Numbered from the stretch's first letter, positions 46,660 to 56,049 are shown. The stretch: DNA of 64,000 nt from Bosea sp. Tri-49 (GCF_003952665.1 NZ_CP017946.1:62001-126000), one strand, 5' to 3'. The notes: generated from the letters alone by a model not told the origin. Program-made: numbers and translations.

Positions 46660-47744
46660 CATTTCACCGCTTTGTGCTCGCTGCGGAACAGGTTGAGCCA
46701 TTCGTCAGGCGGCAGGCCGCGGCAGACGCTCATCTCGTTCCAGCTCGCCAGGACGAAGGTGCGGCCGGTCCAGGCATAGATGCCGGAAGAACCGCAATCG
46801 GCGGGACCGCGGCCCTTGCTGAAGAAATCCAACAGGCCCGAGGCGGGATCATAGCTGCTGTTGACCAGATCGTCCTGCGGCTTGCCTGACGGTGTCGGGA
46901 AGGCGATGCGGCGCGAGCTCGCCACCTTGCCCTGCTCGACCAGCCAGTAGCCGGTTCCGACATTGTAGGCGCCACGATAGCAGACGAGACCGACGAGGTG
47001 GCTGCGCGGGCCCATCGTCCAGACGCTGTCATAGCTTTCGGAACCCTCCTCCGCATCGTCGCAACTTTCCGGTGCGGCGCGCTTGAGGTGGGCGCGCAGC
47101 GCGCGGGGCAGCGCCTTGGCGTCCTTCTCGCTCAGCTTGGGCAGGCCGGCCGTCGCCTGTGACGTCACGACGGGCAGGGAAGGTGCAGCCGGCAGCGATG
47201 CCGCCGGCTTATCGCCTTTTCGGATCAGCGCCGTCACCATGCCGAGGCGGCCTTGTTGCTCATCGACCCAGAGCAATGCGGCAACCGCGCCAGCGAGCGA
47301 GAGAGAGAAAGCTTTGTCGTCGAAGGCGATTTCGAGTTTCGTGCCCTTGCGCGCGGCTGCGATCAGCGCCTCGCCATCCTGCTGCGGCAGATCGATTTCG
47401 CCGACCTCGCCATCACTCGAGGTGCCGCCGAATGTCCGCCCCGCTGTTGGGAACGCGGCTCCGTCGATCGTCAGCCGGGCCTCGAAGGACTTTTTCAGCT
47501 TGATGTCGCGGATCTGCAGGGACAGCGTCGCGGCGTCGCCGGGACCACCACCGCGCTCCACCCTGACATAGGAGATTGTGTCGGCCGCTTCGCCGGGCAG
47601 AGACAAGGCGGTGCATTTGCGGAGATTGTCGCAGCCGGCGACCCAATCCCGAAAGACCTTGCTCTCGCCCGCGCCCGCTTGACCCGCAACGAGGCTCGCA
47701 GTGAGTGCGAGGCAAAGGCCGGCGAGACTGCGAGGCGATGTCAT
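46659..47744 (-). CDS. DUF1176 domain-containing exported protein
   Basis: 361 aa. Signal peptide (LAGLCLALTASLVAG, cleavage after GQAGA). N-terminal part (residues 28-190) is a beta-rich invasion-associated-locus-B-like domain (VFRDWVAGCDNLRKCTALSL). The C-terminal part is DUF1176 (LPRALRAHLKRAAPESCDD, DCGSSGIYAWTGRTFVLASW). Periplasmic, function unknown. Its start overlaps the moaE stop (ATGA), so it is the last gene of the pgsA-moaD-moaE run. Confidence 0.88.
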   Translation of the reverse strand: MTSPRSLAGLCLALTASLVAGQAGAGESKVFRDWVAGCDNLRKCTALSLPGEAADTISYVRVERGGGPGDAATLSLQIRDIKLKKSFEARLTIDGAAFPTAGRTFGGTSSDGEVGEIDLPQQDGEALIAAARKGTKLEIAFDDKAFSLSLAGAVAALLWVDEQQGRLGMVTALIRKGDKPAASLPAAPSLPVVTSQATAGLPKLSEKDAKALPRALRAHLKRAAPESCDDAEEGSESYDSVWTMGPRSHLVGLVCYRGAYNVGTGYWLVEQGKVASSRRIAFPTPSGKPQDDLVNSSYDPASGLLDFFSKGRGPADCGSSGIYAWTGRTFVLASWNEMSVCRGLPPDEWLNLFRSEHKAVK

Positions 47745-48205
47745 CGGTTCGTCTCCCAGCGCCTCGCCGAATCGTCGTCATCCGCCTTGGCCTCGACCCA
47801 GCCGCCGAGCGTGCCGTCGGCGAGATGCTCGCGCTTCCAGAACGGGGCGCGGGTCTTGAGATAGTCCATCAGGAAGTCGGCGGCCTCGAAGGCCTCGCGG
47901 CGATGGCTCGAGGTTGCGATCACCAGCACGATCTGCTCGCCCGGCTTGATCAAGCCGAAGCGGTGGATGGCGACGAGGCCAGAAAGCGGCCAGCGCGCGG
48001 CTGCCTCTGCCGCGACGCGCTCAATTTCGGCTTCAGCCATGCCAGGATAGTGCTCGAGTTCGAGCGCGGCGAGGCGGCCACTCTCATCTCGACACAATCC
48101 GGAGAAGCTGACGACGGCGCCGATATTGGGGTTGCCGGTGGTCAGCGCCGCGATTTCGGCGCCGATGTCGAAATCTTCGCGCTGGATGCGGACGAGCGGC
48201 GTCAT
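47741..48205 (-). CDS. moaE: Molybdopterin synthase catalytic subunit MoaE
   Basis: 154 aa. Transfers sulphur from the MoaD thiocarboxylate to precursor Z. Seen: GAVVSFSGLCRDES, ALELEHYPGMAE, IHRFGLIKPGEQIV, the catalytic lysine block KTRAPFWKRE. Downstream of moaD by 9 nt, so both subunits come from one transcript. Confidence 0.96.
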   Translation of the reverse strand: MTPLVRIQREDFDIGAEIAALTTGNPNIGAVVSFSGLCRDESGRLAALELEHYPGMAEAEIERVAAEAAARWPLSGLVAIHRFGLIKPGEQIVLVIATSSHRREAFEAADFLMDYLKTRAPFWKREHLADGTLGGWVEAKADDDDSARRWETNR

Positions 48206-48214
48206 GGCGCCGGC

Positions 48215-48496
48215 TCAGCCGCCGGTCATCGGCGGGAAGAAGGCGATCTCGCGCGCGCCGGTAATCACGGTGGCGGGCTTGGCATGGGTCTGGTCGATCG
48301 CCGCGCGCACGATCGCCTCGTTCTCGAAGGCGAGCTCATAGCCTTCGCCACGCGTCTTCAGCCAGCGCACGAGGTCGGCGATGGTCGTGGTGCCGGCGGG
48401 CGGTGTGACGGTCTCGTCGGTGAGGCCGATGCGCTCGCGTACCCAGGCGAAATAGACCAGGCGCAAGCCGGCGGGCTCGGTGGTGGCTGTGTTCAT
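48215..48496 (-). CDS. moaD: Molybdopterin synthase sulfur carrier subunit MoaD
   Basis: 93 aa ubiquitin-like protein ending in the essential Gly-Gly (PPMTGG), the site of thiocarboxylation. LRLVYFAWVRERIGLTDE and REIAFFPP are typical. ATG 48496 overlaps the pgsA stop (ATGA). Partner of MoaE. Confidence 0.95.
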   Translation of the reverse strand: MNTATTEPAGLRLVYFAWVRERIGLTDETVTPPAGTTTIADLVRWLKTRGEGYELAFENEAIVRAAIDQTHAKPATVITGAREIAFFPPMTGG

Positions 48497-49113
48497 GACG
48501 TGCGCTCGTCCTCCTGGACGAGGTGGCGGATGCCGGAATTCAGGTAATCCCAGCCGGTGTAGATCGTCAGCAGCGCCGCGATCCACAGCATCACGATCCC
48601 GATCTGGGTGTTGTGAGGCAGGACCTTGTCGCCAGCAGGGCCGGCAACGAGGAAGCCGAGGGCGAACAATTGCGCGGTGGTCTTGTATTTCGCGACCTTG
48701 CTGACGGGGACGCTGACCTTGAGCTCGGCCAGGAATTCGCGCAGGCCCGAGACCAGGATCTCGCGGCAGAGGATGACGATCGCCGCCCAGATCGCCCAGC
48801 CCTTGATCGTCTCGGTGTGGACGAGCATTAGCAGCAGGGCGCAGACGAGGAGTTTGTCGGCGATCGGATCGAGCATGCGGCCGATGGCCGATTGCTGGCT
48901 CCAGGCACGGGCGATCCAGCCGTCGAGATAGTCTGTGACGGCGGCCGCGACATAAATCCCGAGCGCCGTCCAGCGCGCCCAGGCATCCCAGGGCCAGAAC
49001 AGCAGCGCGACCAGCGCCGGAATCGCAAGGATCCGGCCGTAGGTGAGAAGGTTGGGCAGCGACCAGGGGCCGCGCCGGCGGATGGCTTCGTTCAGACTCG
49101 TCACGACGCTCAC
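48493..49113 (-). CDS. pgsA: CDP-diacylglycerol-glycerol-3-phosphate 3-phosphatidyltransferase
   Basis: 206 aa integral membrane enzyme that makes phosphatidylglycerophosphate. The CDP-alcohol phosphotransferase motif D(x)2DG(x)2AR(x)8G(x)3D(x)3D is complete in DYLDGWIARAW and GRMLDPIADK. The GTG at 49113 is taken as start because AAGGGG lies 8 nt upstream; TTG at 49116 is the alternative. Followed by moaD. Confidence 0.95.
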   Translation of the reverse strand: MSVVTSLNEAIRRRGPWSLPNLLTYGRILAIPALVALLFWPWDAWARWTALGIYVAAAVTDYLDGWIARAWSQQSAIGRMLDPIADKLLVCALLLMLVHTETIKGWAIWAAIVILCREILVSGLREFLAELKVSVPVSKVAKYKTTAQLFALGFLVAGPAGDKVLPHNTQIGIVMLWIAALLTIYTGWDYLNSGIRHLVQEDERTS

Positions 49114-49277
49114 CAAAGCAGCCCCTTCATGACAGCGTCAACACGCAAGAGTGTGACCCGGCCATTCGCCAACCACGCCCCGCACCAAGGACAGCAGCTT
49201 CGCGGCGAGAACATGCTCAAATTCCTGAGCTGGCGCGTTTTCTTTTCCCGGCTGATGCCGAGCGGATGGAACGCGCG

Positions 49278-51392
49278 CTAATGCTCATGGAAATGGGCAT
49301 GAACCGCCTTGGCGGTGGCGGCGTTGACGCCTGGGGTGCGCATCAGGTCGTCGAGCTTGGCGCGCTGGATCGCCTTCACCGTGCCGAAATGCAGCAGCAG
49401 CGCGCGCTTGCGCGAGGGGCCGATGCCTGGGATCTCGTCGAGCGGGTTGGTCTTGATGTCGCGCTTGCGTTTGGCGCGGTGCGTGCCGATGGCGAAGCGG
49501 TGGGCCTCGTCGCGCAGGCGCTGGATGAAGAACAGGGCGGGATCGCGCGGCGGCAGCTTGAACGGCTCCTTGCCCACCATGAAGAAGGTCTCGCGCATGG
49601 CATTGCGGTCCTCGCCCTTGGCGATGGCGACGAGCGCGATGTCGGTCACGCCGCATTCGGCCATGATCTTGCGCGCCGCCTCGAACTGACCCTTGCCGCC
49701 GTCGACGATGACGAGGTCGGGGCGGGAGGGGAAGGCGTCGCCGTCGGGCAACTCAGGAGCCGGCCCCGCCAACTCTTCGGGAGGAATGGTAGCGGGAGAG
49801 GGACTCGAGCCCCCGACTTCGTCGACAACTGCGTCAGGCTGCCCAGTTGTGTCCGCCTGGGTAAGCTCGGCCGCTTCAGCGGTGGTTCCACTCTCCTTCG
49901 CGAGTCGCGCGAACCTGCGCTTCAGCACCTCGCGCATCATGCCGAAATCGTCGCCGGCGATGGTGTCGGACGAGATGTTGAAGGTGCGGTAATGGCTCTT
50001 CATGAAGCCGTCCCGCCCGGCAACGACCATGCCGCCGACGGCGTTGGTACCCATGATGTGCGAGTTGTCGTAGACCTCGACGCGGCGCGGCGCCTTCGCC
50101 ATGCCGAAGGCTTCGCCGAGTGCGGCGAGCAGGCTCTGCTGGCCGGCATTGTCGGCGAGCTTGCGGGCGAGCGCCTCATGCGCGTTCTTCTGGGCATGGG
50201 CGACGAGGTCGCGTCGCTCGCCGCGCTTGGGCGTCGCGAGTTCGACCTTGCGGCCTGCGCGTTCGCAAAGGGCCTGCGCGATGAGATCGGCCTCGGCCAG
50301 TTCATGCGAGAGCAGGACGAGCCTCGGCGGCGGCTTGTCGTCGTAGAATTGGGTGACGACGTAGGCCAGCACCTCGGCCGGCGTCAGGCTCTTGTCGGCA
50401 CGTGGGAAGAGGGCGCGGTTGCCCCAGTTCTGCTTGTTGCGGAAGAAGAAGATCTCGACGCAGAACTGCCCGGCCTGCTCGTCGATGGCGAAGACGTCGG
50501 CCTCCTCGACACCTTGCGTGTTGATGTCCTGCCCGGCCTGCACCGCCGAGAGCGCCGCCAGCCGGTCGCGATAGCGCGCCGCCTTCTCGAATTCGAGCTC
50601 CTCGGCCGCGGCTTGCATGCGCTTGGAGAGCAGCTCCTTCACCGCCGAGGAGCGGCCGGAGAGAAAGTCGCGCGCTTGGTCGGCGAGGCCCTGGTAGTCG
50701 CTAAGCGAAATCTCGCCGGTGCAGGGGCCCGAGCAGCGCTTGATCTGGAAGAGCAGGCAGGGCCGGGTGCGGTTCTCGTAATAGCTGTCCGAGCAGGACC
50801 GCAGCAGGAACGCCTTCTGCAGCGCGTCGATGGTACGCTCCACCGCCCAGACCGAGGCGAACGGGCCGAAATAGTCGCCCTTGCGCTGGCGCGAGCCGCG
50901 GTGCTTGGCGATCTGCGGCGCCGGATGGTCGCCCGAGAGGAAGATGTAGGGGAAGGATTTGTCGTCGCGCAGCAGCACGTTGTAGCGCGGTCGCAGCTGC
51001 TTGATCAGGTTCGATTCGAGCAGCAGCGCCTCGGTCTCGGTACCGGTGGTGACGAACTCCATGTTCGCCGTCTCGGCGATCATCCGCGCCACCGCATTGG
51101 TGTGCGCCATGCCGCGGGCATAGGCCGTGACCCGGTTCTTCAGGCTCTTGGCCTTGCCGACATAGAGCACCTCGCCGGCGCGATCGAACATCCGGTAGAC
51201 GCCCGGCCGGTTCGGCAGGTGTTTGGCGAAGTCGGCGATCACCTCGATGCCGGCCTTGAGCGCCCCGGGAGCGGCCTCGCCGGGATCGAGCGCGGCTTCG
51301 GGCGGGGGAAGGATGTCCTCCTCGTCCTTGAAGTCCTCGTCCGGCAGCTCTTGCTCCGGTGGCTCTTGGCGTTCGCGATTCATGACCTGCAT
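49278..51392 (-). CDS. uvrC: Excinuclease ABC subunit C, with tRNA-derived in-frame insert
   Basis: 704 aa. Makes the two incisions flanking a lesion in nucleotide excision repair. GIY-YIG nuclease domain ([20 protein letters not shown]), UvrB-binding UVR ([21 protein letters not shown]), the RNase H-like nuclease ([32 protein letters not shown]), and a C-terminal helix-hairpin-helix ([17 protein letters not shown]) are all present. Residues about 505-555 form an extra low-complexity linker, which includes [10 protein letters not shown] (about 526-535); this stretch is the translation of a tRNA 3' end (see separate entry). Reading frame is intact, so the enzyme is probably functional. An alternative start is ATG 51383. 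Confidence 0.95.
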   Translation of the reverse strand: MQVMNRERQEPPEQELPDEDFKDEEDILPPPEAALDPGEAAPGALKAGIEVIADFAKHLPNRPGVYRMFDRAGEVLYVGKAKSLKNRVTAYARGMAHTNAVARMIAETANMEFVTTGTETEALLLESNLIKQLRPRYNVLLRDDKSFPYIFLSGDHPAPQIAKHRGSRQRKGDYFGPFASVWAVERTIDALQKAFLLRSCSDSYYENRTRPCLLFQIKRCSGPCTGEISLSDYQGLADQARDFLSGRSSAVKELLSKRMQAAAEELEFEKAARYRDRLAALSAVQAGQDINTQGVEEADVFAIDEQAGQFCVEIFFFRNKQNWGNRALFPRADKSLTPAEVLAYVVTQFYDDKPPPRLVLLSHELAEADLIAQALCERAGRKVELATPKRGERRDLVAHAQKNAHEALARKLADNAGQQSLLAALGEAFGMAKAPRRVEVYDNSHIMGTNAVGGMVVAGRDGFMKSHYRTFNISSDTIAGDDFGMMREVLKRRFARLAKESGTTAEAAELTQADTTGQPDAVVDEVGGSSPSPATIPPEELAGPAPELPDGDAFPSRPDLVIVDGGKGQFEAARKIMAECGVTDIALVAIAKGEDRNAMRETFFMVGKEPFKLPPRDPALFFIQRLRDEAHRFAIGTHRAKRKRDIKTNPLDEIPGIGPSRKRALLLHFGTVKAIQRAKLDDLMRTPGVNAATAKAVHAHFHEH
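49787..49817 (-). repeat. tRNA 3'-end fragment embedded in uvrC
   Basis: Read on the minus strand, 31 nt form a tRNA 3' end: GTC, T-stem GGGGG (49810-49814), 7-nt loop CTCGAGT (49803-49809), T-stem CCCTC (49798-49802), acceptor strand TCCCGCT (49791-49797), discriminator A and CCA (49787-49789). It is closest by memory to the 3' end of alphaproteobacterial tRNA-Met, with one T-loop change. No 5' half, D-arm or anticodon arm is present, so it is not a tRNA gene. In frame it encodes [10 protein letters not shown]. Confidence 0.75.
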
Positions 51393-51458
51393 GTAGGATG
51401 CCGCAGGCGCTTCGTCATGTCAGGAGCGCGGCGGCGAGCCGATTGGATGATGTGACTG

Positions 51459-51968
51459 ATGAAGACGTTTGAATGGCCTCTTTTCGCAACCCTCCTGCTT
51501 GTTCTTGCTGGCTGTGGTGAGCGCTTGGTTCGGGAACTTGCCGTTCAGCTGCCTTTTCCCGGTACGAGTGCTCATTTCGAGATTTGGTCGGACGGGGTTG
51601 AAAGCCGTCACGAGTTGCTAGTCAAAAATGGCCAAGGCGAGGCCAGAACCAAAATGTGGGCGGACTGGGGACCTGCGACCCATGCAAATCTGTATGTGAC
51701 CCCCGAAAATTTTTTGATCGTGATCGGTGGAGGGGGGTGCTGCTCCGCAGTGGAAGTCAAGGATGCCAAGCCGCCCCGGTTGGCTGAATTTGCCGAGTAT
51801 CGCTACTTCGACTCGTCCACATGGACCTATCTCGGTGCAGCCAGCATGGATCGGGAGGGCAAATACCGATTCTATAGCCCCGCCGAACGTCGCGAGTGCA
51901 TCTCTACTTTCGGTGCCGGCGGGGGCCGGTATCGCGCTGAGTTTCAAGTGCCGGAGTGTCCAGGATAA
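51459..51968 (+). CDS. Lipoprotein of unknown function
   Basis: 169 aa. Signal peptide and lipobox LLLVLAGC (MKTFEWPLFATLLLVLAGC). The mature part is a beta-rich domain with DGVESRHELLVKNGQGEART, two adjacent cysteines (GGGGCCSAV) and a late Cys pair (RRECIS, VPECPG). Not recognised. Its base composition is visibly lower in G+C than its neighbours (runs such as tttgaatggcctcttttcgc), with many A/T-ending codons, which hints at later acquisition or low expression. Confidence 0.75.
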   Translation: MKTFEWPLFATLLLVLAGCGERLVRELAVQLPFPGTSAHFEIWSDGVESRHELLVKNGQGEARTKMWADWGPATHANLYVTPENFLIVIGGGGCCSAVEVKDAKPPRLAEFAEYRYFDSSTWTYLGAASMDREGKYRFYSPAERRECISTFGAGGGRYRAEFQVPECPG

Positions 51969-52113
51969 ACATCCCTCTGCTCGATCCGATGAGCCAGCCT
52001 TGTCGGGAGCGCGGCGGAATCCTGCAACGGCTTCTTTGCCATTTCGGCGGGTTGCGCTTCGGGTTTCCTGCAAGGACCGGTAGAAGCGGGCTCCTCTTCG
52101 CCCGAGACCTGCG

Positions 52114-52680
52114 ATGTCCGCCGATGTCCTGATGAAGGCCGCCCTGTTCGTGCCGGCCTTCATGGCCCTGACCGCGCTTTGCGTCTGCCAGCAGCGCCGG
52201 CGGGCGCGGCGGTATGGCGACTGGAAATATCTGACGCCCGGCCCATATTTCTGGTTCGGCCTGTTCGCCGGCGTGCTGATCACCGCTGTCGCGACGCTCG
52301 TGGTTGCGGGCGGACGCGTCGAGCGGAGCTCGGGCCTGCTCTTCACCTGCGCCTTCGCCGGCATAACCCTGTTCCTCGCAGCTCAGGCCCTGATCGAACA
52401 GGTGCGCTGGAACCGCCAGCGCATCGAGCGCCGGACGATATCGGGGCGGGTGATCGCGATGGGCTGGCATGAACTCGCCCGGATCGGCGGGGAGTGGACC
52501 GGCTATCTCTGGATCACCTCCTTCGAAGGGCCACGCCTGCGGTTCTCGCCCTATGACAACGGCTTCGACGAGCTCGCTGCGACCATCCATCAGCATCTGC
52601 CGACGGACCTGCCGCCAGCCTCGCTCGAACTGGCTGGCGAAGCGATGCTGGCGGAGGCACGGGTGCGCGGCCGGGCTTGA
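52114..52680 (+). CDS. Membrane protein with C-terminal PH-like domain
   Basis: 188 aa, not recognised as a named family. Helices at about residues 5-25 (VLMKAALFVPAFMALTALCV), 46-66 (FWFGLFAGVLITAVATLVVAG) and 73-93 (SGLLFTCAFAGITLFLAAQA); the remainder (RWNRQRIERRTISGRVIAMG onward, WTGYLWITSFEGPRLRFSP) resembles a bacterial PH-like domain. Precedes lgt by 76 nt on the same strand. Confidence 0.75.
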   Translation: MSADVLMKAALFVPAFMALTALCVCQQRRRARRYGDWKYLTPGPYFWFGLFAGVLITAVATLVVAGGRVERSSGLLFTCAFAGITLFLAAQALIEQVRWNRQRIERRTISGRVIAMGWHELARIGGEWTGYLWITSFEGPRLRFSPYDNGFDELAATIHQHLPTDLPPASLELAGEAMLAEARVRGRA

Positions 52681-52756
52681 GCGCGGCTCTCTCACCTCTT
52701 GACCCGGATGCCGTGCCGCCTGCATCACCGCAGCGCGCAACCCGGACCCGCTGCCC

Positions 52757-53584
52757 ATGCCCGTCTTCGCCATTCCCTTCCCGGTGATCGATCCGGTCGC
52801 GCTCCAGCTCGGGCCGCTCTCGATCAAATGGTATGGGCTCGCCTATGTCGCCGGCCTGCTCGGCGGCTGGTGGTATGCGCGCCGGCTCGCCGGAGCTGAG
52901 CGGCTCTGGGGCGGGCGGACACGGCCGGATCCGGAATCGCTCGACGATTTCCTGCTGTTCGCCGCGCTCGGCGTCGTGATTGGCGGTCGGCTTGGCTTCG
53001 TGCTGTTCTATAATCTCGGAGACTATCTCGCTAATCCGCTGGAGATATTCGCGGTGTGGAAGGGCGGCATGTCCTTCCATGGCGGGCTCGCTGGCGCCGC
53101 AGCGGGGTTGTGGGTCTTCGCCCGGCGGCGCGGCTATCCGCCGCTTTCGGCGCTCGATCTCGGCGCCGTCGTCGCGCCGATCGGCCTGTTTCTCGGCCGC
53201 ATCGCCAATTTCGTGAATGGCGAGCTCTGGGGGCGGCCGGCGCCGGACGTGCCCTGGGCGATCGTGTTTCCGCATGGCGGCCCGGTGCTGCGCCATCCGA
53301 GCCAGCTCTACGAGGCCTTCAGCGAGGGGCTCCTCCTGCTGGTGATCCTGATGATCGTGGTCCGCTTGGGCGGTCTGAAGCGGCCGGGCCTCGCGGCCGG
53401 GCTGTTCGGCATGGGCTATGGCATCGCCCGCACGACCTGCGAATTCTTCCGCGAACCCGATCCGCAGCTCGGCTTCCTGTTTGGGACCGGCTGGCTGACC
53501 ATGGGCATGGTGCTGTCGGTGCCGCTGTTCCTGGCCGGCCTCGTGCTGGTGCTGCGGCAGCGGCGGGAATCGGCTGAAGCGTGA
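52757..53584 (+). CDS. lgt: Prolipoprotein diacylglyceryl transferase
   Basis: 275 aa, inner membrane with seven or so helices. Adds diacylglycerol to the lipobox cysteine of prolipoproteins. The Lgt signature GRIANFVNGELWGR, HGGLAG and HPSQLYEAF are intact. Several lipoproteins are encoded nearby. The stop overlaps the GTG of the methyltransferase gene, and that is followed by pgeF, the usual alphaproteobacterial lgt operon. Confidence 0.96.
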   Translation: MPVFAIPFPVIDPVALQLGPLSIKWYGLAYVAGLLGGWWYARRLAGAERLWGGRTRPDPESLDDFLLFAALGVVIGGRLGFVLFYNLGDYLANPLEIFAVWKGGMSFHGGLAGAAAGLWVFARRRGYPPLSALDLGAVVAPIGLFLGRIANFVNGELWGRPAPDVPWAIVFPHGGPVLRHPSQLYEAFSEGLLLLVILMIVVRLGGLKRPGLAAGLFGMGYGIARTTCEFFREPDPQLGFLFGTGWLTMGMVLSVPLFLAGLVLVLRQRRESAEA

Positions 53585-54678
53585 ATCGCCTGGCGCAGGA
53601 GCTCGTAGAGCTGATTCGCCAGGAAGGGCCGATCAGCATCTCGCGCTACATGGCGCTCTGCCTCGGCCATCCGCGCCATGGCTATTACATGAAGCAGGAC
53701 CCGTTCGGGGCTGACGGGGATTTCACCACCGCGCCCGAGATCAGCCAGATATTCGGCGAGCTGATCGGCTTATGGGCCGCGACCGTCTGGCAGGGGATGG
53801 GCGCGCCGGCTTCCATCCGCCTCGTCGAGCTCGGGCCGGGGCGCGGCACGCTGATGCAGGACATGCTGCGGGCAGCGCGGGCGCTGCCGGGCTTTCGCGA
53901 TGCGCTTTCGGTCCATCTGGTCGAGACCAGCCCGGTGTTGCGCGAGCGGCAGAGGCAGACACTGGCTACGGCCGGCGTGACGCCGCAATGGCACGAGCGC
54001 ATCGACGAGGCGCTGGAAGGACCCGCGATTGTCGTCGCCAACGAACTCCTTGACGCGCTGCCGCTCGACCAGTTCGTCCGCACGCCGGACGGCTGGCGTG
54101 AGCGGCTCGTCGGGCTCGATGGCGAAGGGCGGCTGGCTTTCGGTCTGTCCGGTGAGCCTGACAGCTCCCTGTGTATCGTTGCTTCGCCGGATTCGGTGCT
54201 GGAGCAGCCGGCCGCGGCGCTGGAGGCGGTTGCCACCGTCGCGCGTCACGTCGCGGCCAAAGGCGGGGCAGGGCTGTTCATCGATTACGGCCCAGCCCGC
54301 TCCGGCTTCGGCGATACGCTGCAGGCCTTGAAGCGCCACGCCTTCGTCGAGGTGCTCGCCGAACCGGGCGATGCCGACCTCACCGTCCACGTCGATTTCG
54401 CCCGCATGGCGCAGGCCGGGCTTGTTGCCGGCGCCGCGGCGCATGGCCCGGTGGCACAGCGCGATTTCCTGCTGGCGCTCGGCCTGCAGCAGCGTTTCGA
54501 GGCGCTGTCGCGCCGCGCCACCCCGGCGCAGGCGGAAGCGCTTGCGAGCGGTGCCGAACGCCTGATCGAAACCGGGCCGACGGCAATGGGCGAGCTCTTC
54601 AAGGTGCTGGCGGTCGCGGACCCGAATCTACCGCTGCTGCCCGGATTTGACCTTCATCGCCTGCCAGAGCAGGGCTGA
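53581..54678 (+). CDS. Class I SAM-dependent methyltransferase, NDUFAF7/MidA-like
   Basis: 365 aa of the DUF185/NDUFAF7 family. N-terminal MALCLGHPRHGYYM, SAM-binding LVELGPGRGTLMQDML (residues about 81-96), ETSPVLRERQ and VVANELLDALPLDQFV. In mitochondria the relative dimethylates an arginine of the complex I subunit NDUFS2; here the target is inferred. Start GTG 53581 overlaps the lgt stop. Upstream of pgeF. Confidence 0.93.
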   Translation: MNRLAQELVELIRQEGPISISRYMALCLGHPRHGYYMKQDPFGADGDFTTAPEISQIFGELIGLWAATVWQGMGAPASIRLVELGPGRGTLMQDMLRAARALPGFRDALSVHLVETSPVLRERQRQTLATAGVTPQWHERIDEALEGPAIVVANELLDALPLDQFVRTPDGWRERLVGLDGEGRLAFGLSGEPDSSLCIVASPDSVLEQPAAALEAVATVARHVAAKGGAGLFIDYGPARSGFGDTLQALKRHAFVEVLAEPGDADLTVHVDFARMAQAGLVAGAAAHGPVAQRDFLLALGLQQRFEALSRRATPAQAEALASGAERLIETGPTAMGELFKVLAVADPNLPLLPGFDLHRLPEQG

Positions 54679-54700
54679 TCTTTAGAACGGATGCGCCGCC

Positions 54701-55465
54701 ATGTTCATCACCTCGCCCGATCTCGCCCATGAGCCCGGCATCCGCCACGCCTTCTTCACGCGTGAGGGCGGCGTCTCCAGCGGAATCTATGCTTCGCTGA
54801 ACGGCGGGCTCGGCTCGAACGACGACAAGACGCATATCGCCGAGAATCGCGCCCGCATGGCCAAGCAGATGGGCGTCGAGCGCGACCGGCTGGTCAGCGT
54901 CCATCAGGTGCATTCGCCGGATGTGGCCATCGTCACCGGCCCCTGGGAGGCAGAGCGACCCAAGGCCGATGCGATGGTCTCGGTCGCGCATGGCGTGGCG
55001 CTCGGGGTCTCCACTGCCGATTGCGGCCCGATCCTGTTCGCCGACTCTGAGGCTGGCGTCATCGGCGCGGCTCATGCCGGCTGGAAGGGCGCTTTCACCG
55101 GCGTGATCCACGCGACCGTGACTGAGATGGAGAAGCTCGGCGCTCGCCGTGAGCGCATCATCGCCGTGCTCGGGCCGACGATCAGCGCCGCCGCCTATGA
55201 GGTCGGCCCGGAATTCATCGAGCGTTTCAAAGGTGAGAACGCGACTTTCGCCCGCTTCTTCCACGGTTCGGAGCGGCCGGCGCATGCGATGTTCGACCTG
55301 CCGGCCTTCATCGCGCACCGTGCGCAGGAAGCCGGCATCGGTCGCTTCTATGATCTGGCTCTGTGCACCTATGGCGACGAGAGTCGATTCTACAGCTATC
55401 GCCGCACGACTCACCGGCAAGAGGCCGACTACGGGCGCCTGATCTCGGCCATCGCGCTGGGCTAG
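54701..55465 (+). CDS. pgeF: Peptidoglycan editing factor PgeF (YfiH, laccase-fold)
   Basis: 254 aa. The metal-site motifs are present: STADCGPILF, AHAGWKGAF and the histidine pair HQVHSPD. The family removes L-Ser misincorporated in place of L-Ala from UDP-MurNAc, and in other work has purine nucleoside phosphorylase/deaminase activity. Third gene of the lgt operon, 22 nt after the methyltransferase. Confidence 0.93.
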   Translation: MFITSPDLAHEPGIRHAFFTREGGVSSGIYASLNGGLGSNDDKTHIAENRARMAKQMGVERDRLVSVHQVHSPDVAIVTGPWEAERPKADAMVSVAHGVALGVSTADCGPILFADSEAGVIGAAHAGWKGAFTGVIHATVTEMEKLGARRERIIAVLGPTISAAAYEVGPEFIERFKGENATFARFFHGSERPAHAMFDLPAFIAHRAQEAGIGRFYDLALCTYGDESRFYSYRRTTHRQEADYGRLISAIALG

Positions 55466-55626
55466 AGGTCATTTCTCCCGGCTTGCGCCGCAGCTGACGA
55501 GTGATTTCGGTTCGTAAGTCGGCGCAACGTGCCGTTGCAGGCGCCGTTTCTATCGATGCCGAGTTGCGCACGCCGTGACGGAGAGGCATCCTCCCTTCGC
55601 CATCCACCTTGGCTGAGGGATTGAAC

Positions 55627-55914
55627 ATGGAACAGATCCTGATGAACCTGGTCGCAGGCGCGATCGGTGGTAATGCGGCCGGCAAGGCTTCGCCGACCTT
55701 CGATATCGGTACGATCGGCAATACCATCGCGGGCCTGGTCGGCGGCGGCGTACTCGGCCAGCTGATCCCGGTCCTGCTGCCGGCGATCTCGGCTGCTGCG
55801 ATGGGCGGCAATCTCAGCGTCGGCGGTATCCTCACCAACCTGATCAGCGGCGGCGCCGGTGGCGCTATCCTCACCGCGATCATCGGCGCCATCAAGAACA
55901 AGGCGGCGGCCTGA
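55627..55914 (+). CDS. Small glycine-rich hydrophobic protein
   Basis: 95 aa, not recognised. Three hydrophobic Gly-rich stretches (LVAGAIGGNAAGK; GLVGGGVLGQLIPVLLPAISAA; LISGGAGGAILTAIIGAIK) could form membrane helices with GxxxG contacts. Ends in a short Lys/Ala tail. GAGGGA precedes the ATG; a TTG 18 nt upstream is less likely. Separate from pgeF by 161 nt, so probably its own unit. Confidence 0.7.
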   Translation: MEQILMNLVAGAIGGNAAGKASPTFDIGTIGNTIAGLVGGGVLGQLIPVLLPAISAAAMGGNLSVGGILTNLISGGAGGAILTAIIGAIKNKAAA

Positions 55915-55922
55915 TTCTTCCT

Positions 55923-55948
55923 CGTGGCGCCGCCTTGGCGGCGCCACG
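55923..55948 (+). terminator. Hairpin after the glycine-rich gene
   Basis: A 12-bp perfect stem CGTGGCGCCGCC/GGCGGCGCCACG with a TT centre, 8 nt after the stop. There is no U-tract, so termination efficiency is uncertain. Confidence 0.5.
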
Positions 55949-56049
55949 ACCCGGTTGATCGAAACGATCACGACAATTGACGCCGGGCGAGCTTGCCGGA
56001 GTGCGCCGTCAGCGGGCACCTTGCGGCCCTTGCTTGCCCGAGGTCGCCA

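Noticed and set aside
49740..49900. A complete tRNA gene inside uvrC
   Set aside because: Only the T-arm, 3' acceptor strand and CCA are present; no matching 5' acceptor, D-arm or anticodon arm could be found upstream on that strand, and the region is in frame with UvrC.
49266..51455. A 729-codon plus-strand reading frame opposite uvrC
   Set aside because: UvrC on the minus strand has all its motifs; the plus frame has none and shows the composition of an antisense shadow.
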